From positions 62,001-126,000 of the forward strand of contig JAWKWH010000004.1 in the NCBI GenBank assembly GCA_041397625.1: 64,000 bases of DNA, written 5' to 3'. Positions within the stretch are counted from its first letter, which is position 1. Each line of letters opens with the position of its first letter. The translations under genes were made by a program, and so were the position numbers. The notes under the pieces are model-generated. The model was not told the origin of the DNA, did no database searches, and saw nothing but the letters and a program-made list of their open reading frames with translations. Of the stretch, positions 1 to 8,001 are shown in pieces. This DNA is from JAWKWH01 sp041397625. Its GTDB lineage: Bacteria; Pseudomonadota; Alphaproteobacteria; Rhizobiales; Rhizobiaceae.

Positions 1-1036
1 CCGCGGCACCGATCACCGCCGTTTCGCCGGCAAGGCGCGCCAGGTCGGCCTTGAAACCGGCGACGACCACCGCGCCCATCGGCGCCAGCACGAAGGCCGC
101 GGCAAGCGCGATCACGATCGCGTTTAAGACGGTCTCGCCATTATTCGCCATTGCCGGCCGCCGTGTCACCACCGACAGCGTGGCCGATTCGGCGAACGTG
201 CCCCCGAGCCGGACGAGCGCAAGGACGATCGCCCCGGTCAGCACCAGTTGCAGCAATGTCAGCGCCACCGCCATGCCCGGATCGAAATCGAAGCGCAGCG
301 CCTGGTAGATCGCCACTTCCAGCGTCGTCGCCGCCGGCCCGCCGCCGAGCGTCAGCACGATGGTGAACGAGGTGACGCAGAGCATGAAGACGAGGCCGGC
401 GATGCCGGGAAGCGCGGCGCGCAGCACCGGCCATTCGATCAGTCGCCACTGCGCCGCGCCGCCCATGCCGAGCTGGCTTGCCAGCCGCCAGTGATCGGCC
501 GGCACCGTCTGCAGCGCCTCGATGAGCAGGCGCGTGGCGAGTGGCAGGTTGAAGAACACATGCGCCACCAGAATGCCGCTCAGCCCGTAGATGCCGGGCC
601 AGCGCCCGCCCGCAAGCGCCGAAAGCGGTTCGGCCAGCAGGCCGGCGCGGCCGTAGAGCGCCAGGACGCCGAGCGCCGCCACGATCGCCGGCAGCGCCAG
701 CGGCACGGCAAACAGGCGCAGCAGCGCCGCGCGGCCGAAAAAGCGCGGATGCCGCGACAGCGCCCGCGCCACCGCTAGCGCCGGAACGACCGACAACGCC
801 GTCGACAGAACGGCCTGATAGAGCGTGAAGCGGGCAATGGCGAGCACCCGGCCGTCGAACGCCGCGGCAAGCGACCGCCAGTCGCCGGCCGCCTCCAGGC
901 CAAGGCCGGCAAGGGCGCCGCCGCACAATAGCGCCAGGAAGCCGAGCGCCAGCCGGCCGGGCCACAGGCCCGGCACGGCCCGGCGCGCGCCCGGTTGCCA
1001 GGCGGGCCGGCTCAGCGGCCCATCACCGTCAGCCAT
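1..1036 (-). CDS. thiP: Thiamine ABC transporter permease ThiP (3' end cut by window edge)
   Basis: Inner-membrane permease of the thiamine/TPP importer, paired with ThiB. The reading frame was translated by hand on the minus strand. It begins at an ATG inside the end of thiB (25-nt overlap, so probably translationally coupled) and stays open for 345 codons to the window edge. The protein has repeated hydrophobic segments (such as LALGFLALLCGGALAGLGL) and a typical binding-protein-dependent permease loop, EALQTVPADHWRLASQLG, which contacts the ATPase. ThiP proteins are about 530-540 residues with a duplicated permease domain, so roughly the last third is missing here, and thiQ would be expected beyond the edge. 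It shares the thiB transcript and hence the TPP riboswitch. The family call rests on the sequence and the neighbour and is firm. Confidence 0.9.
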   Translation of the reverse strand, partial: MADGDGPLSRPAWQPGARRAVPGLWPGRLALGFLALLCGGALAGLGLEAAGDWRSLAAAFDGRVLAIARFTLYQAVLSTALSVVPALAVARALSRHPRFFGRAALLRLFAVPLALPAIVAALGVLALYGRAGLLAEPLSALAGGRWPGIYGLSGILVAHVFFNLPLATRLLIEALQTVPADHWRLASQLGMGGAAQWRLIEWPVLRAALPGIAGLVFMLCVTSFTIVLTLGGGPAATTLEVAIYQALRFDFDPGMAVALTLLQLVLTGAIVLALVRLGGTFAESATLSVVTRRPAMANNGETVLNAIVIALAAAFVLAPMGAVVVAGFKADLARLAGETAVIGAA

Positions 1037-2016
1037 TCATCGACCCATGCCTTGCGGTTCGCCGCCACCTCCTCGGCGCTGAAGAGCAGTGTTTCGGGCG
1101 GCTGCACCAGCTTGCCGAACACGGGATTGAGCGGCTTGGAAGTCTTTCCGGCCGGAAACATCCAGTTGGTTTCGGGAATGACGTCCTGGAAGCCAGGCCC
1201 GGTCATGAAGGCGAGGAATTCGGCCGCCAGCGGGTTGTCGGCACCCTTCGCCGTCATGCCCGCCACCTCGATCTGCATGTAATGCCCCTCGGCGAAGCGC
1301 GCCGCCTGGTAGCGCCCGGTCTCCTCGGCGATCATGTGATAGGCCGGCGAAGTGGTGTAGGAGAGCACCATCTCGGCCTCGCCATTGGTGAACAGGCCGT
1401 AGGCCTCGCTCCAGCCCGGCGTCACGGTCAGCACCTTGTTCTTCAACCGTGCCCAGGCATCGGGGGCCTTGTCGCCGAACACAGAGCGCATCCACAGCAC
1501 CAGTCCGAGCCCCGGCGTCGAGGTGCGCGGATCCTGGATGGCGATCTTGACGTCGCCCTGCAGGTCGACCAGTTCGGCAAGGCTTGCCGGCGGCGTTTCG
1601 ACCTTCTCGGTGTCGTAGACGACGGCGAAGTAGCCGTAATCGTACGGTACGAACACGTCGTCCTGCCAGCCGCCGGGCACATCGACATTGCCGGGCATCT
1701 GCCCGTGCGGCGCGAACAGGCCGGTGGCCTTGGCCTCCGCGGTCAGATTGGTGTCGAGGCCAAGCACGATGTCGGCGGACGTGCCCTCTCCTTCGAGCTT
1801 CAACCGGCTCAACAGCGCCACGCCGTCGGCAACCGAGACGAACTCCAGGTCGCAGCCGCATTCGGCCTCGAAGGCCTTTTCCACCAGCGGGCCGGGACCC
1901 CAGTCGGCGGTGAAGCTTTCATAGGTGTAGACGGTCAGCCTGTCGCCGGCCGCCGCAGCGCCGGTTATCGCAGCCAGAACGGCCAGGGTCGGAACGAACA
2001 GTGATGTCACGCGCAT
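1012..2016 (-). CDS. thiB: Thiamine ABC transporter substrate-binding protein ThiB
   Basis: Periplasmic thiamine/TPP-binding protein that delivers ligand to ThiP. The 334-residue product starts with a Sec signal peptide (cleavage near residues 22-24, after ITGAAAA), followed by the ThiB-type opening LTVYTYESFTADWGPG. The central motif SADIVLGLDTNL and a C-terminal WLTV segment also fit the family, and the length is normal. The start is supported by a strong Shine-Dalgarno AAGGAGG a few bases upstream. The gene lies immediately downstream of a TPP riboswitch and overlaps thiP by 25 nt, so expression should fall when TPP is abundant. Confidence 0.95.
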   Translation of the reverse strand: MRVTSLFVPTLAVLAAITGAAAAGDRLTVYTYESFTADWGPGPLVEKAFEAECGCDLEFVSVADGVALLSRLKLEGEGTSADIVLGLDTNLTAEAKATGLFAPHGQMPGNVDVPGGWQDDVFVPYDYGYFAVVYDTEKVETPPASLAELVDLQGDVKIAIQDPRTSTPGLGLVLWMRSVFGDKAPDAWARLKNKVLTVTPGWSEAYGLFTNGEAEMVLSYTTSPAYHMIAEETGRYQAARFAEGHYMQIEVAGMTAKGADNPLAAEFLAFMTGPGFQDVIPETNWMFPAGKTSKPLNPVFGKLVQPPETLLFSAEEVAANRKAWVDEWLTVMGR

Positions 2017-2017
2017 C

Positions 2018-2057
2018 GGCGCCTCCTTCTTTGCGTTGATGGAAAGATCGAAGCGCC
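2018..2057 (-). promoter_or_regulatory. Possible Shine-Dalgarno-sequestering helix of thiB
   Basis: On the minus-strand transcript, GGCGCUUC (2057-2050) is complementary over 8 bases, with one G-U pair, to GAGGCGCC (2025-2018). The second arm covers part of the thiB Shine-Dalgarno (AAGGAGG, 2028-2022). No U-tract terminator lies between the aptamer and the start codon. This fits translational rather than transcriptional control by the adjacent TPP aptamer. It is inferred from pairing alone. Confidence 0.45.
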
Positions 2058-2076
2058 TTTTTCAAGGAAGCATCTA

Positions 2077-2176
2077 ATCCCTCCGCCGGTACAAACCGGA
2101 TCAGGTTCAGCGGGTTGACGGGCAGGTACTGCCTTGGTCTCTCAGCCGATCCGCGAAAAGCGGCCGGCACCCCGTT
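2077..2176 (-). promoter_or_regulatory. TPP riboswitch (THI element)
   Basis: Read on the minus strand, this leader holds the conserved THI-box pieces in order: ACGGGGTGCC, then GGCTGAGAG, then CTGAACCTGATCCGG, then GTACCGGCGGAGGGA. These are the P2/J and P4/P5 signatures of the thiamine pyrophosphate aptamer. It sits about 60 nt upstream of the thiB start. Known members repress thiamine uptake and synthesis genes when TPP binds. The motif match is nearly complete. Confidence 0.96.
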
Positions 2177-2272
2177 AGAGCAGGAGCGAACTTAATCTCC
2201 CCGACGACCGGTGACAAGGGCCGTAGTCGCATGCACGGTTGACGGAACCGCCGCCCGTGATAGAGCGGCGCC

Positions 2273-2908
2273 ATGAACGATTTCGCGATCCTGCTCGACG
2301 GCGAGATGACGGCGACGCCGCGCCTGAAGGCGCAGCTTGAAGGCCGGCGCGTGATCGCCGCCGACGGCGGCATCCGTCACGCCGAGGCACTGGATGTCGA
2401 CCCGGAACTGTGGCTCGGCGACTTCGATTCCGCGCCGTCCAACGTGCCCGCGCGCTATGCCGGCCTGGCGCGCCAATCCTACCCGCGGGACAAGGACCTG
2501 ACCGACGGGGAGATTGCCGTCAACGCCGCACTTGCCAGCGGCGCCACCAAGCTGCTGCTCGTCGGCGCCTTCGGCGGCCGTCGCGCCGACCACGCCCTGC
2601 TGCACAAATTGCTCGCGATGCGCCTGGCGGGCGATGGTATCGCCGTTCTGCTCAGCGACGGTATGCAGGAGGGACGGCCGATCCTGCCCGGCCGACATGA
2701 GTTCGACCTTCCGCAGAACACGGTGTTCAGCCTGATTGGCTTTGCCGCCCTGTCCGGCCTCAGCATCACCGGCGCCAAATGGCCGCTCGACAATGTCGAG
2801 GTCGCGCTCGGCTCGTCGCTCACCCTGTCGAACGAGGTCGCAGGCCGGCTGGCGGTCACCCTTGAAAAGGGCCAGGCGCTGATGATCGTGCAGACGGGCA
2901 CCGGCTAG
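2273..2908 (+). CDS. thiN: Thiamine pyrophosphokinase (thiamine diphosphokinase)
   Basis: Transfers pyrophosphate from ATP to thiamine to give TPP, the last step of thiamine salvage, in the cytosol. The 211-residue protein shows the family motifs in order: ADGG near residue 30, LGDFDS near residue 48, DKDLTDGE near residue 75, and GAFGGRRADH near residue 100, followed by a C-terminal beta-rich thiamine-binding half. The length is usual for ThiN. It is divergent from the TPP-regulated thiBP importer, so import and activation are neighbours. The ABC-F gene starts 4 nt after its stop, suggesting co-transcription. Confidence 0.93.
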   Translation: MNDFAILLDGEMTATPRLKAQLEGRRVIAADGGIRHAEALDVDPELWLGDFDSAPSNVPARYAGLARQSYPRDKDLTDGEIAVNAALASGATKLLLVGAFGGRRADHALLHKLLAMRLAGDGIAVLLSDGMQEGRPILPGRHEFDLPQNTVFSLIGFAALSGLSITGAKWPLDNVEVALGSSLTLSNEVAGRLAVTLEKGQALMIVQTGTG

Positions 2909-2912
2909 AGCG

Positions 2913-4730
2913 ATGGCGCCGCCGCTGCTCAATCTCGACGATATCCGGCTGACCTTCGGCGGTCCGCCGCTGCTCGACGGCGTATCGCTGACCGCTTCGC
3001 AAGGCGACCGCATCGCGCTCGTCGGCCGCAACGGCTCGGGCAAGTCGACGCTGCTCAAGATCGCCGCCGGCCTGGTGGAAGCACAGGAAGGCGCCGTTTT
3101 CCTCCAGCCGGGCACGACCGTGCGCTACCTGGAACAGGCGCCCGACTTTTCCGGCCATGCCGACATCCACGCCTATGTGACGGCTGGCCTCGGACCGGCG
3201 GACGACGCCTACCGCGCCGACTATCTGATCGAACATCTAGGCCTAGACGTTGCCGCCAGCCCGGCGACCCTGTCGGGCGGCGAGGCAAGGCGCGCCGCAC
3301 TCGCCCGCGTGCTGGCGCCGGAGCCCGACATCCTGCTGCTCGACGAGCCGACCAACCATCTCGACCTCGCCACGATCGAATGGCTGGAGACGGAACTGCA
3401 GCGCATGAAAAGCGCCGTTATCGTCATCTCGCACGACCGGCGCTTCCTGGAGACCGTCAGCCGCGCTACCGTCTGGCTCGATCGCGGCCAGGCCCGCCGG
3501 CTCGATCGGGGCTTCGCGCATTTCGAGGCCTGGCGCGACAAGTTGCTGGAGGAAGAGGAGCGCGACGCCCACAAGCTCGGCCGCCGCATCGTGCGCGAGG
3601 AGCACTGGCTGCGCTACGGCGTGACCGCGCGGCGCAAGCGCAACATGCGCCGGCTTTCCGAACTGAACGCCATGCGCGAGGCCTATCGCAGCCGCATGCG
3701 GCCGACCGGCACGGCAACGCTTGCCGCAAGCCAGGCAAACGAGGCCGGCAAGCTGGTGATCGAAGTCAAATCGGCTGCCAAGGCCTATGGCGGCACGACG
3801 CTGGTGCGCGATTTCTCCATCCGCATCCAGCGCGGCGACCGCATCGGCCTTGTCGGTCCCAACGGCGCCGGCAAGACGACGCTGCTGAAACTGCTGATCG
3901 GCGAGATCGAGCCGGATGAAGGCGCGGTGCGCCACGGCGCCAATCTGGAGATCGCGACGCTCGACCAGCGCCGCGACAGCCTCGACCCGGCCCAGTCGCT
4001 TGCCGACTACCTGACCGGCGGGCGCAGCGACCAGGTCGCCGTCGGCGAGGAGAAGCGCCACGTTGTTTCCTACATGAAGGATTTCCTGTTCGCGCCCGAA
4101 CAGGCCGGCACGCCGGTGCGCGACCTGTCGGGCGGCGAGCGGGCGCGGCTCGTGCTCGCCCGCATCCTCGCAAAACCTTCCAACGTGCTGGTGCTCGACG
4201 AGCCGACCAACGATCTCGACATGGAGACGCTCGATCTTTTACAGGAGATGGTGTCGGCCTATGAGGGCACCGTGCTGCTGGTCAGCCACGACCGCGACTT
4301 CCTCGACCGCACGGTTACCGCCATCATCGCACCCGAAGGCGACGGACGCTGGCAGCAATATGCCGGCGGTTATTCCGACATGATGGCCCAGCGCGGCCAG
4401 GCCCCGGCCGAACGGGATCGGACAAGGTCGAAGGCCGGCAGGCCGGAGAAAGCAGAAAAGCAGGAAACGTCCCGGCAGCCGAAAGCGCCGGCGAAAAAGC
4501 TCTCCTACAAGCAGAAATACGCGCTCGAAACGCTGCCCGGGCGGATGGAGCAGTTGGCAGCCGAGATTGCCGCACTGGAGACCGCGCTTGCCGATCCCCG
4601 GCTCTATGAAACCGATCCCGGCCGGTTTAACGGCACGGCGGGCCTGCTGGACGAGAAACGCGCGGCACTTGCCGCCGCCGAGGAGGAATGGCTGGAACTG
4701 GAGATGCTGCGCGAGGAACTGGAGGCATGA
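2913..4730 (+). CDS. ABC-F family ATPase (Uup/EttA-type ribosome-associated protein)
   Basis: Soluble protein of 605 residues with two ABC ATPase domains and no membrane segments. Walker A motifs are GRNGSGKST near residue 37 and GPNGAGKTT near residue 315. The signatures are LSGGEARR and LSGGERAR, and the Walker B/D-loop pieces LLLDEPTNHLD and LVLDEPTNDLD are intact. The linker between the domains (about residues 205-275) is Arg/Lys-rich, as in the ABC-F P-site tRNA-interaction motif. The end (about 495-605), after a Lys/Glu-rich stretch, is predicted coiled coil as in Uup. ABC-F proteins act on ribosomes rather than in transport. The exact subfamily (Uup or another) is not settled. Confidence 0.9.
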   Translation: MAPPLLNLDDIRLTFGGPPLLDGVSLTASQGDRIALVGRNGSGKSTLLKIAAGLVEAQEGAVFLQPGTTVRYLEQAPDFSGHADIHAYVTAGLGPADDAYRADYLIEHLGLDVAASPATLSGGEARRAALARVLAPEPDILLLDEPTNHLDLATIEWLETELQRMKSAVIVISHDRRFLETVSRATVWLDRGQARRLDRGFAHFEAWRDKLLEEEERDAHKLGRRIVREEHWLRYGVTARRKRNMRRLSELNAMREAYRSRMRPTGTATLAASQANEAGKLVIEVKSAAKAYGGTTLVRDFSIRIQRGDRIGLVGPNGAGKTTLLKLLIGEIEPDEGAVRHGANLEIATLDQRRDSLDPAQSLADYLTGGRSDQVAVGEEKRHVVSYMKDFLFAPEQAGTPVRDLSGGERARLVLARILAKPSNVLVLDEPTNDLDMETLDLLQEMVSAYEGTVLLVSHDRDFLDRTVTAIIAPEGDGRWQQYAGGYSDMMAQRGQAPAERDRTRSKAGRPEKAEKQETSRQPKAPAKKLSYKQKYALETLPGRMEQLAAEIAALETALADPRLYETDPGRFNGTAGLLDEKRAALAAAEEEWLELEMLREELEA

Positions 4731-4799
4731 CGTCCGGCCGGGGATATTGACCTTGCCGTCGCGATATTGAAGGCTCCCACCGCAACAGGATCACGTGCC

Positions 4800-5399
4800 A
4801 TGGCCGACAACGCCCTCATCGTCATCGACGTCCAGAACGATTTCTGCCCCGGCGGCGCGCTTGCCGTGCCCGGCGGCGACGAAGTGGTGCCGGAGATCAA
4901 CCGGCTGATCGGCGAGTTCGATCACGTGGTGCTGACCCAGGACTGGCATCCGGCCGGCCATTCCAGTTTCGCCTCGATCCATCCGGGCAGGAGCCCATTC
5001 GAGACCATGACGATGCCCTATGGCGAACAGACGCTGTGGCCCGACCACTGCATCCAGGGATCCGACGGCGCGGCGTTCCATCCGGCGCTCGAATGGACCG
5101 GCGCCGAACTGGTGATCCGCAAGGGTTTCCGTCCTGAAATCGACAGCTACTCGGCCTTCTTCGAAAACGACCGCACCACGCCGACCGGCCTTGGCGGCTA
5201 TCTCGCCGAGCGCGGTTTCAAGGCGGTCACGCTTGCCGGCCTCGCCACCGATTTCTGCGTCGGTTTCTCGGCGCTCGACGCAGCCCGGCTCGGCCTGTCG
5301 GTCGAGGTCAGGCTGTCGGCGAGCCGCGGCATCGACCTCGACGGCTCGGTCGACGCCATGTGCGGCCGGATGCGCGACGCCGGCGTCCGGTTGACCTGA
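4800..5399 (+). CDS. pncA: Nicotinamidase (bifunctional nicotinamidase/pyrazinamidase)
   Basis: Hydrolyses nicotinamide to nicotinate for NAD salvage. This is an isochorismatase-fold protein of 199 residues. The catalytic triad is visible as Asp10 in VIDVQNDF, Lys in IRKGF, and Cys in TDFCVGFSAL. The metal-binding stretch DWHPAGHSSF is also present. The start at 4800 is preferred over an in-frame ATG 33 nt upstream because MADNALIVIDVQ is the usual N-terminus and an AGGA precedes it at normal spacing. It is followed by pncB 55 nt downstream, whose substrate is the product of this enzyme. Confidence 0.94.
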   Translation: MADNALIVIDVQNDFCPGGALAVPGGDEVVPEINRLIGEFDHVVLTQDWHPAGHSSFASIHPGRSPFETMTMPYGEQTLWPDHCIQGSDGAAFHPALEWTGAELVIRKGFRPEIDSYSAFFENDRTTPTGLGGYLAERGFKAVTLAGLATDFCVGFSALDAARLGLSVEVRLSASRGIDLDGSVDAMCGRMRDAGVRLT

Positions 5400-5454
5400 A
5401 CGGCTGATTTCAGCCAGACTCCAAACCAGCCCCTTTCGCGGCAGGAAACCCGCC

Positions 5455-6759
5455 ATGCCCAAGACCGACATCGCCCGCAGGGTCTACAATCACACCTGGA
5501 AGCTCGATCCGATCATCCGCAGCCTGCTGGACACTGATTTCTACAAGCTGCTGATGCTGCAGATGATCTGGAAGCTGCATCGCGACATCGACGCCACCTT
5601 CACGCTGATCAACCGCAAGACCTCGGTCCGCCTTGCCGATGAGATTTCCGAAGCCGAACTGCGCGAACAGCTCGACCATGCCCGGACCATCCGGCTGACC
5701 AAGAAGGAAATGATCTGGCTGGCGGGCAACACGTTTTACGGACGCAAGCAGATCTTCCTGCCCGAGTTCCTGGCCTGGTTCGAGGATTTCCGGCTTCCCG
5801 AATATGAGTTGTCGACGCGCGACGGCCAGTTCGAGCTCGACTTCCACGGGCCGTGGACCCACACCATGATGTGGGAGATTCCGGCACTCGCCATCATCAA
5901 CGAATTGCGCTCGCGCGCCGCCATGCGCCGCTTCGGCCCGTTCGCCCTCGACGTGCTCTACGCCCGCGCCAAGGCCAAGACCTGGGACAAGGTCGAACGG
6001 CTGAAGAAGCTGCCCGACATCCGCATTTCCGACTTCGGCACGCGCCGGCGCCATTCCTTCCTGTGGCAGCGCTGGTGCGTCGAGGCGCTGAAGGAGGGGA
6101 TCGGCGAATCCTTCTCCGGCACCTCCAACGTTCTGCTCGCCATGGACACCGACCTGGAGGCGCTCGGCACCAACGCCCATGAGTTGCCGATGGTCTATGC
6201 CGCGCTGACCGAAAGCAGGAAGGAACTGCTCGAATCGCCCTATCGCGTGCTTGCCGACTGGAACAAGCTCTATGGCGGCAACCTGCTGATCGTGCTGCCC
6301 GACACGTTCGGCACCGCCGCCTTCCTGCGCCGCGCGCCCGAATGGGTGGCCGACTGGACCGGTTTCCGCCCCGACAGCGCCCCACCGATCGAGGGCGGCG
6401 AGCGTATTCTCGAGTGGTGGCGCGAGCAAGGCCGCGACCCGCGCGACAAGCTGCTGGTGTTCTCCGACGGTCTCGATGTCGACACGATCATCGAAACCTA
6501 CGAGCATTTCCGCGGCCGGGTGCGCATGGCATTCGGCTGGGGCACCAACCTGACCAACGACTTCGCCGGCTGCCTGCCCAATGGCGGCGATTCGCTCAAT
6601 CCGATCTCGATCGTGTGCAAGGTCACGGCCGCCAACGGCCGGCCCGCGGTCAAGCTGTCGGACAATCCGCGCAAGGCAACCGGCGATCCAGCCGAGGTGC
6701 AGCGCTACCTGGCGGTTTTCGGCGAGGAAGACCGGGTCGAGCGCGCCGTCACGGTGTGA
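5455..6759 (+). CDS. pncB: Nicotinate phosphoribosyltransferase
   Basis: Converts nicotinate and PRPP to nicotinate mononucleotide in the Preiss-Handler NAD salvage route. The protein has 434 residues, a normal length. Recognisable parts are the N-terminal LLDTDFYKLLMLQ, the TSNVLLAM region, and the C-terminal phosphate-binding stretch FGWGTNLTNDF, followed by the substrate-loop segment with PISIVCKV. An AGGA ribosome site precedes the ATG. It lies directly after pncA, so the two steps are probably co-expressed. It converges on zapA with only 15 nt between the stop codons. Confidence 0.95.
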   Translation: MPKTDIARRVYNHTWKLDPIIRSLLDTDFYKLLMLQMIWKLHRDIDATFTLINRKTSVRLADEISEAELREQLDHARTIRLTKKEMIWLAGNTFYGRKQIFLPEFLAWFEDFRLPEYELSTRDGQFELDFHGPWTHTMMWEIPALAIINELRSRAAMRRFGPFALDVLYARAKAKTWDKVERLKKLPDIRISDFGTRRRHSFLWQRWCVEALKEGIGESFSGTSNVLLAMDTDLEALGTNAHELPMVYAALTESRKELLESPYRVLADWNKLYGGNLLIVLPDTFGTAAFLRRAPEWVADWTGFRPDSAPPIEGGERILEWWREQGRDPRDKLLVFSDGLDVDTIIETYEHFRGRVRMAFGWGTNLTNDFAGCLPNGGDSLNPISIVCKVTAANGRPAVKLSDNPRKATGDPAEVQRYLAVFGEEDRVERAVTV

Positions 6760-6774
6760 GCCCCGCCACGGCGG

Positions 6775-7152
6775 TCAGGCGGTCTGGCTGCTTTCCCGCT
6801 CGGTGAGCTTCAGCGCCGCCGCCTCGATGCGTTCGGCCAGGCCTGTCAGCACGCCGGTTACCGCGGCGTCGTTCTTGTCGGCCTTGGTAAGCGCGTCGTC
6901 GCGGGTCTTGCGCAGCGTCTCGACCTCGCTTTCCATGCCGCGAACGCGTTTTTGCAATTCGGCGAGTTCGTCCATCACCATGATGCCGGCCATGACCGTC
7001 AGCCTCTGGTCGCCGATCTCGCCGAAGGAGTTTTTCAGGTGTTTGACATATTTGTCGAACTGGGCGGCGAGCCCCTCGAGGTGCTCTTCCTGTCCCTCGT
7101 CGCAGGCCATGCGGTAGGCCTTGCCGTCGATATGTACCGTCACTTGCGCCAT
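6775..7152 (-). CDS. zapA: Cell division protein ZapA
   Basis: FtsZ-ring-associated protein that bundles FtsZ filaments. The 125-residue product has the ZapA N-terminal domain (MAQVTVHIDGKAYRMAC, then residues to about 75 including LTVMAGIMVMDEL) and a long helical coiled coil with an extended tail. It lies downstream of the DUF4164 gene on the same strand with 31 nt between them. In many alphaproteobacteria zapA is followed by 6S RNA and the 5-formyltetrahydrofolate cycloligase gene. Here pncB lies there instead. Confidence 0.92.
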   Translation of the reverse strand: MAQVTVHIDGKAYRMACDEGQEEHLEGLAAQFDKYVKHLKNSFGEIGDQRLTVMAGIMVMDELAELQKRVRGMESEVETLRKTRDDALTKADKNDAAVTGVLTGLAERIEAAALKLTERESSQTA

Positions 7153-7183
7153 GTCTGCCGCTCGCTTTCCGGCTCGCCCGGAC

Positions 7184-7456
7184 CTACCGGTCCAGCACCG
7201 CCCTGATCGTTTCCATCGCCGATACCAGCCGCCGCGAGACCTCGGTATTGGCTTCCTGTAGCCTTTCGGCGCGGGCCTCGCTTTGGTCGAGCTCCTGCGC
7301 CAGGCGCGCGCGGTCGGCGCCCATGCGCTGCACTTCCTCCTCGGAGTCCGCGAATTCCTGTTCGCGCTCGATCCTCTGATCGGCCGATTTTTCCAGCGCC
7401 TCCACCGCCTTGGTCAGGCGGCCGATGGCCTGTTTCAGTGTGACGTCACCGCTCAT
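7184..7456 (-). CDS. DUF4164 family coiled-coil protein
   Basis: A 90-residue, highly charged, almost wholly helical protein with heptad-like spacing across its length (LKQAIGRLTKAVEALEKSAD onward). It matches the small DUF4164 proteins found beside zapA and tkt in rhizobia. The function is unknown; its pairing with zapA suggests a division or envelope role. The start at 7456 (MSGDVTL) is chosen because upstream codons fall into the palindromic element. The ribosome site is poor: an AGGA lies only about 2 nt before the ATG. The element may therefore have replaced part of the native leader. Confidence 0.82.
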   Translation of the reverse strand: MSGDVTLKQAIGRLTKAVEALEKSADQRIEREQEFADSEEEVQRMGADRARLAQELDQSEARAERLQEANTEVSRRLVSAMETIRAVLDR

Positions 7457-7462
7457 GGTCCT

Positions 7463-7731
7463 AGGGCCTGCACTCATAAAGGTTTCGGGCGCGGCGCGTG
7501 CCGGATTTCGGTCCTGACAAGGCGAGAAGACCGCCGTGGTGCCGACCACCACAAGGGCCTTTCAACGACGTGAGGGCCGAAATCCGCCGCGTCCCTTCGG
7601 GATATGGGCAAAATCGCCCATCTCGGCGTCGCGAATCCTCGAAAGGGATCGGCCCTTCCATCGGTTCCGCTCCTGGAACTGAACGAATTTGCCTCATACC
7701 GCGCTCCAAACCCTTTACGAGTGCAGGCCCT
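7463..7731. repeat. 269-nt multi-branched palindromic intergenic element
   Basis: The ends form an inverted repeat of about 24 bp: AGGGCCTGCACTCATAAAGG at 7463-7482 against the complement of 7708-7731, with one mismatch and one gap. Inside are further helices. 7502-7515 pairs with 7573-7586 (14 bp, one G-U) and encloses 7519-7523/7557-7561 and the hairpin GTGGTG-loop-CACCAC at 7536-7552. 7593-7603 pairs with 7635-7647 (two bulges) and encloses ATGGGC-loop-GCCCAT at 7604-7621. CGGTTCC-loop-GGAACTG lies at 7662-7681. The result is a closing stem with three arms. No convincing protein is encoded. It may be a rhizobial intergenic mosaic/MITE-like repeat or a structured RNA; no clear target-site duplication is seen. 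Confidence 0.8.
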
Positions 7732-8001
7732 GGCTCCGGGCCCGCCCACGGCGCGAATCGTCCGCGCCAATAACGCCTTAGCGGCGAAACGTTAGGCATC
7801 GTGTTAATCCATCGTCAACATCGCCCGGCCCGCTATCCCCGACAATGCATCGGATATGGGCCAAAGCATGGACGCCGACGACCGGCCTGCGACCTGCGGA
7901 TTTGTTGACTCGCCGCCGCCACCTGCTATGTGTCCGGCGACATTTCCACCAGCGCCGGCAGGGGAGCGAAAGCGCGGCCGGCGAGCGATTTGCGAGACAA
8001 G
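7732..8001 (+). other. Leader region of tkt, no gene seen
   Basis: This is the rest of the non-coding stretch between the palindromic element and tkt. It contains no reading frame with coding character and no tRNA-like or terminator structure. The only signal noted is the promoter-like pair listed separately. An in-frame GTG at 7930 would extend tkt by 24 codons, but those codons are unlike transketolase N-termini. Confidence 0.5.
7905..7932 (+). promoter_or_regulatory. Candidate sigma-70 promoter for tkt-gap
   Basis: TTGACT at 7905-7910 is followed, after a 16-nt spacer, by TATGTG at 7927-7932. The -35 is good and the -10 matches only its first three positions. It lies 70-97 nt before the chosen tkt ATG. 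If real, transcription would begin after the upstream GTG at 7930 and exclude it as a start. This is pattern matching only. Confidence 0.35.

Noticed and set aside
141..965. Minus-strand frame of 274 codons inside thiP
   Set aside because: Same strand but wrong phase. The thiP frame gives clear membrane helices, while this one is Arg/Ala-rich without structure.
7463..7731. The palindromic element as 6S RNA
   Set aside because: 6S RNA is one long hairpin with a central bubble of about 160 nt. This region is a closing stem with several arms and lies upstream of DUF4164, not downstream of zapA.
7461..7799. Short open frames within the palindromic element, on both strands
   Set aside because: The palindrome opens frames on both strands with similar composition. 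None has a good ribosome site or a recognisable protein.
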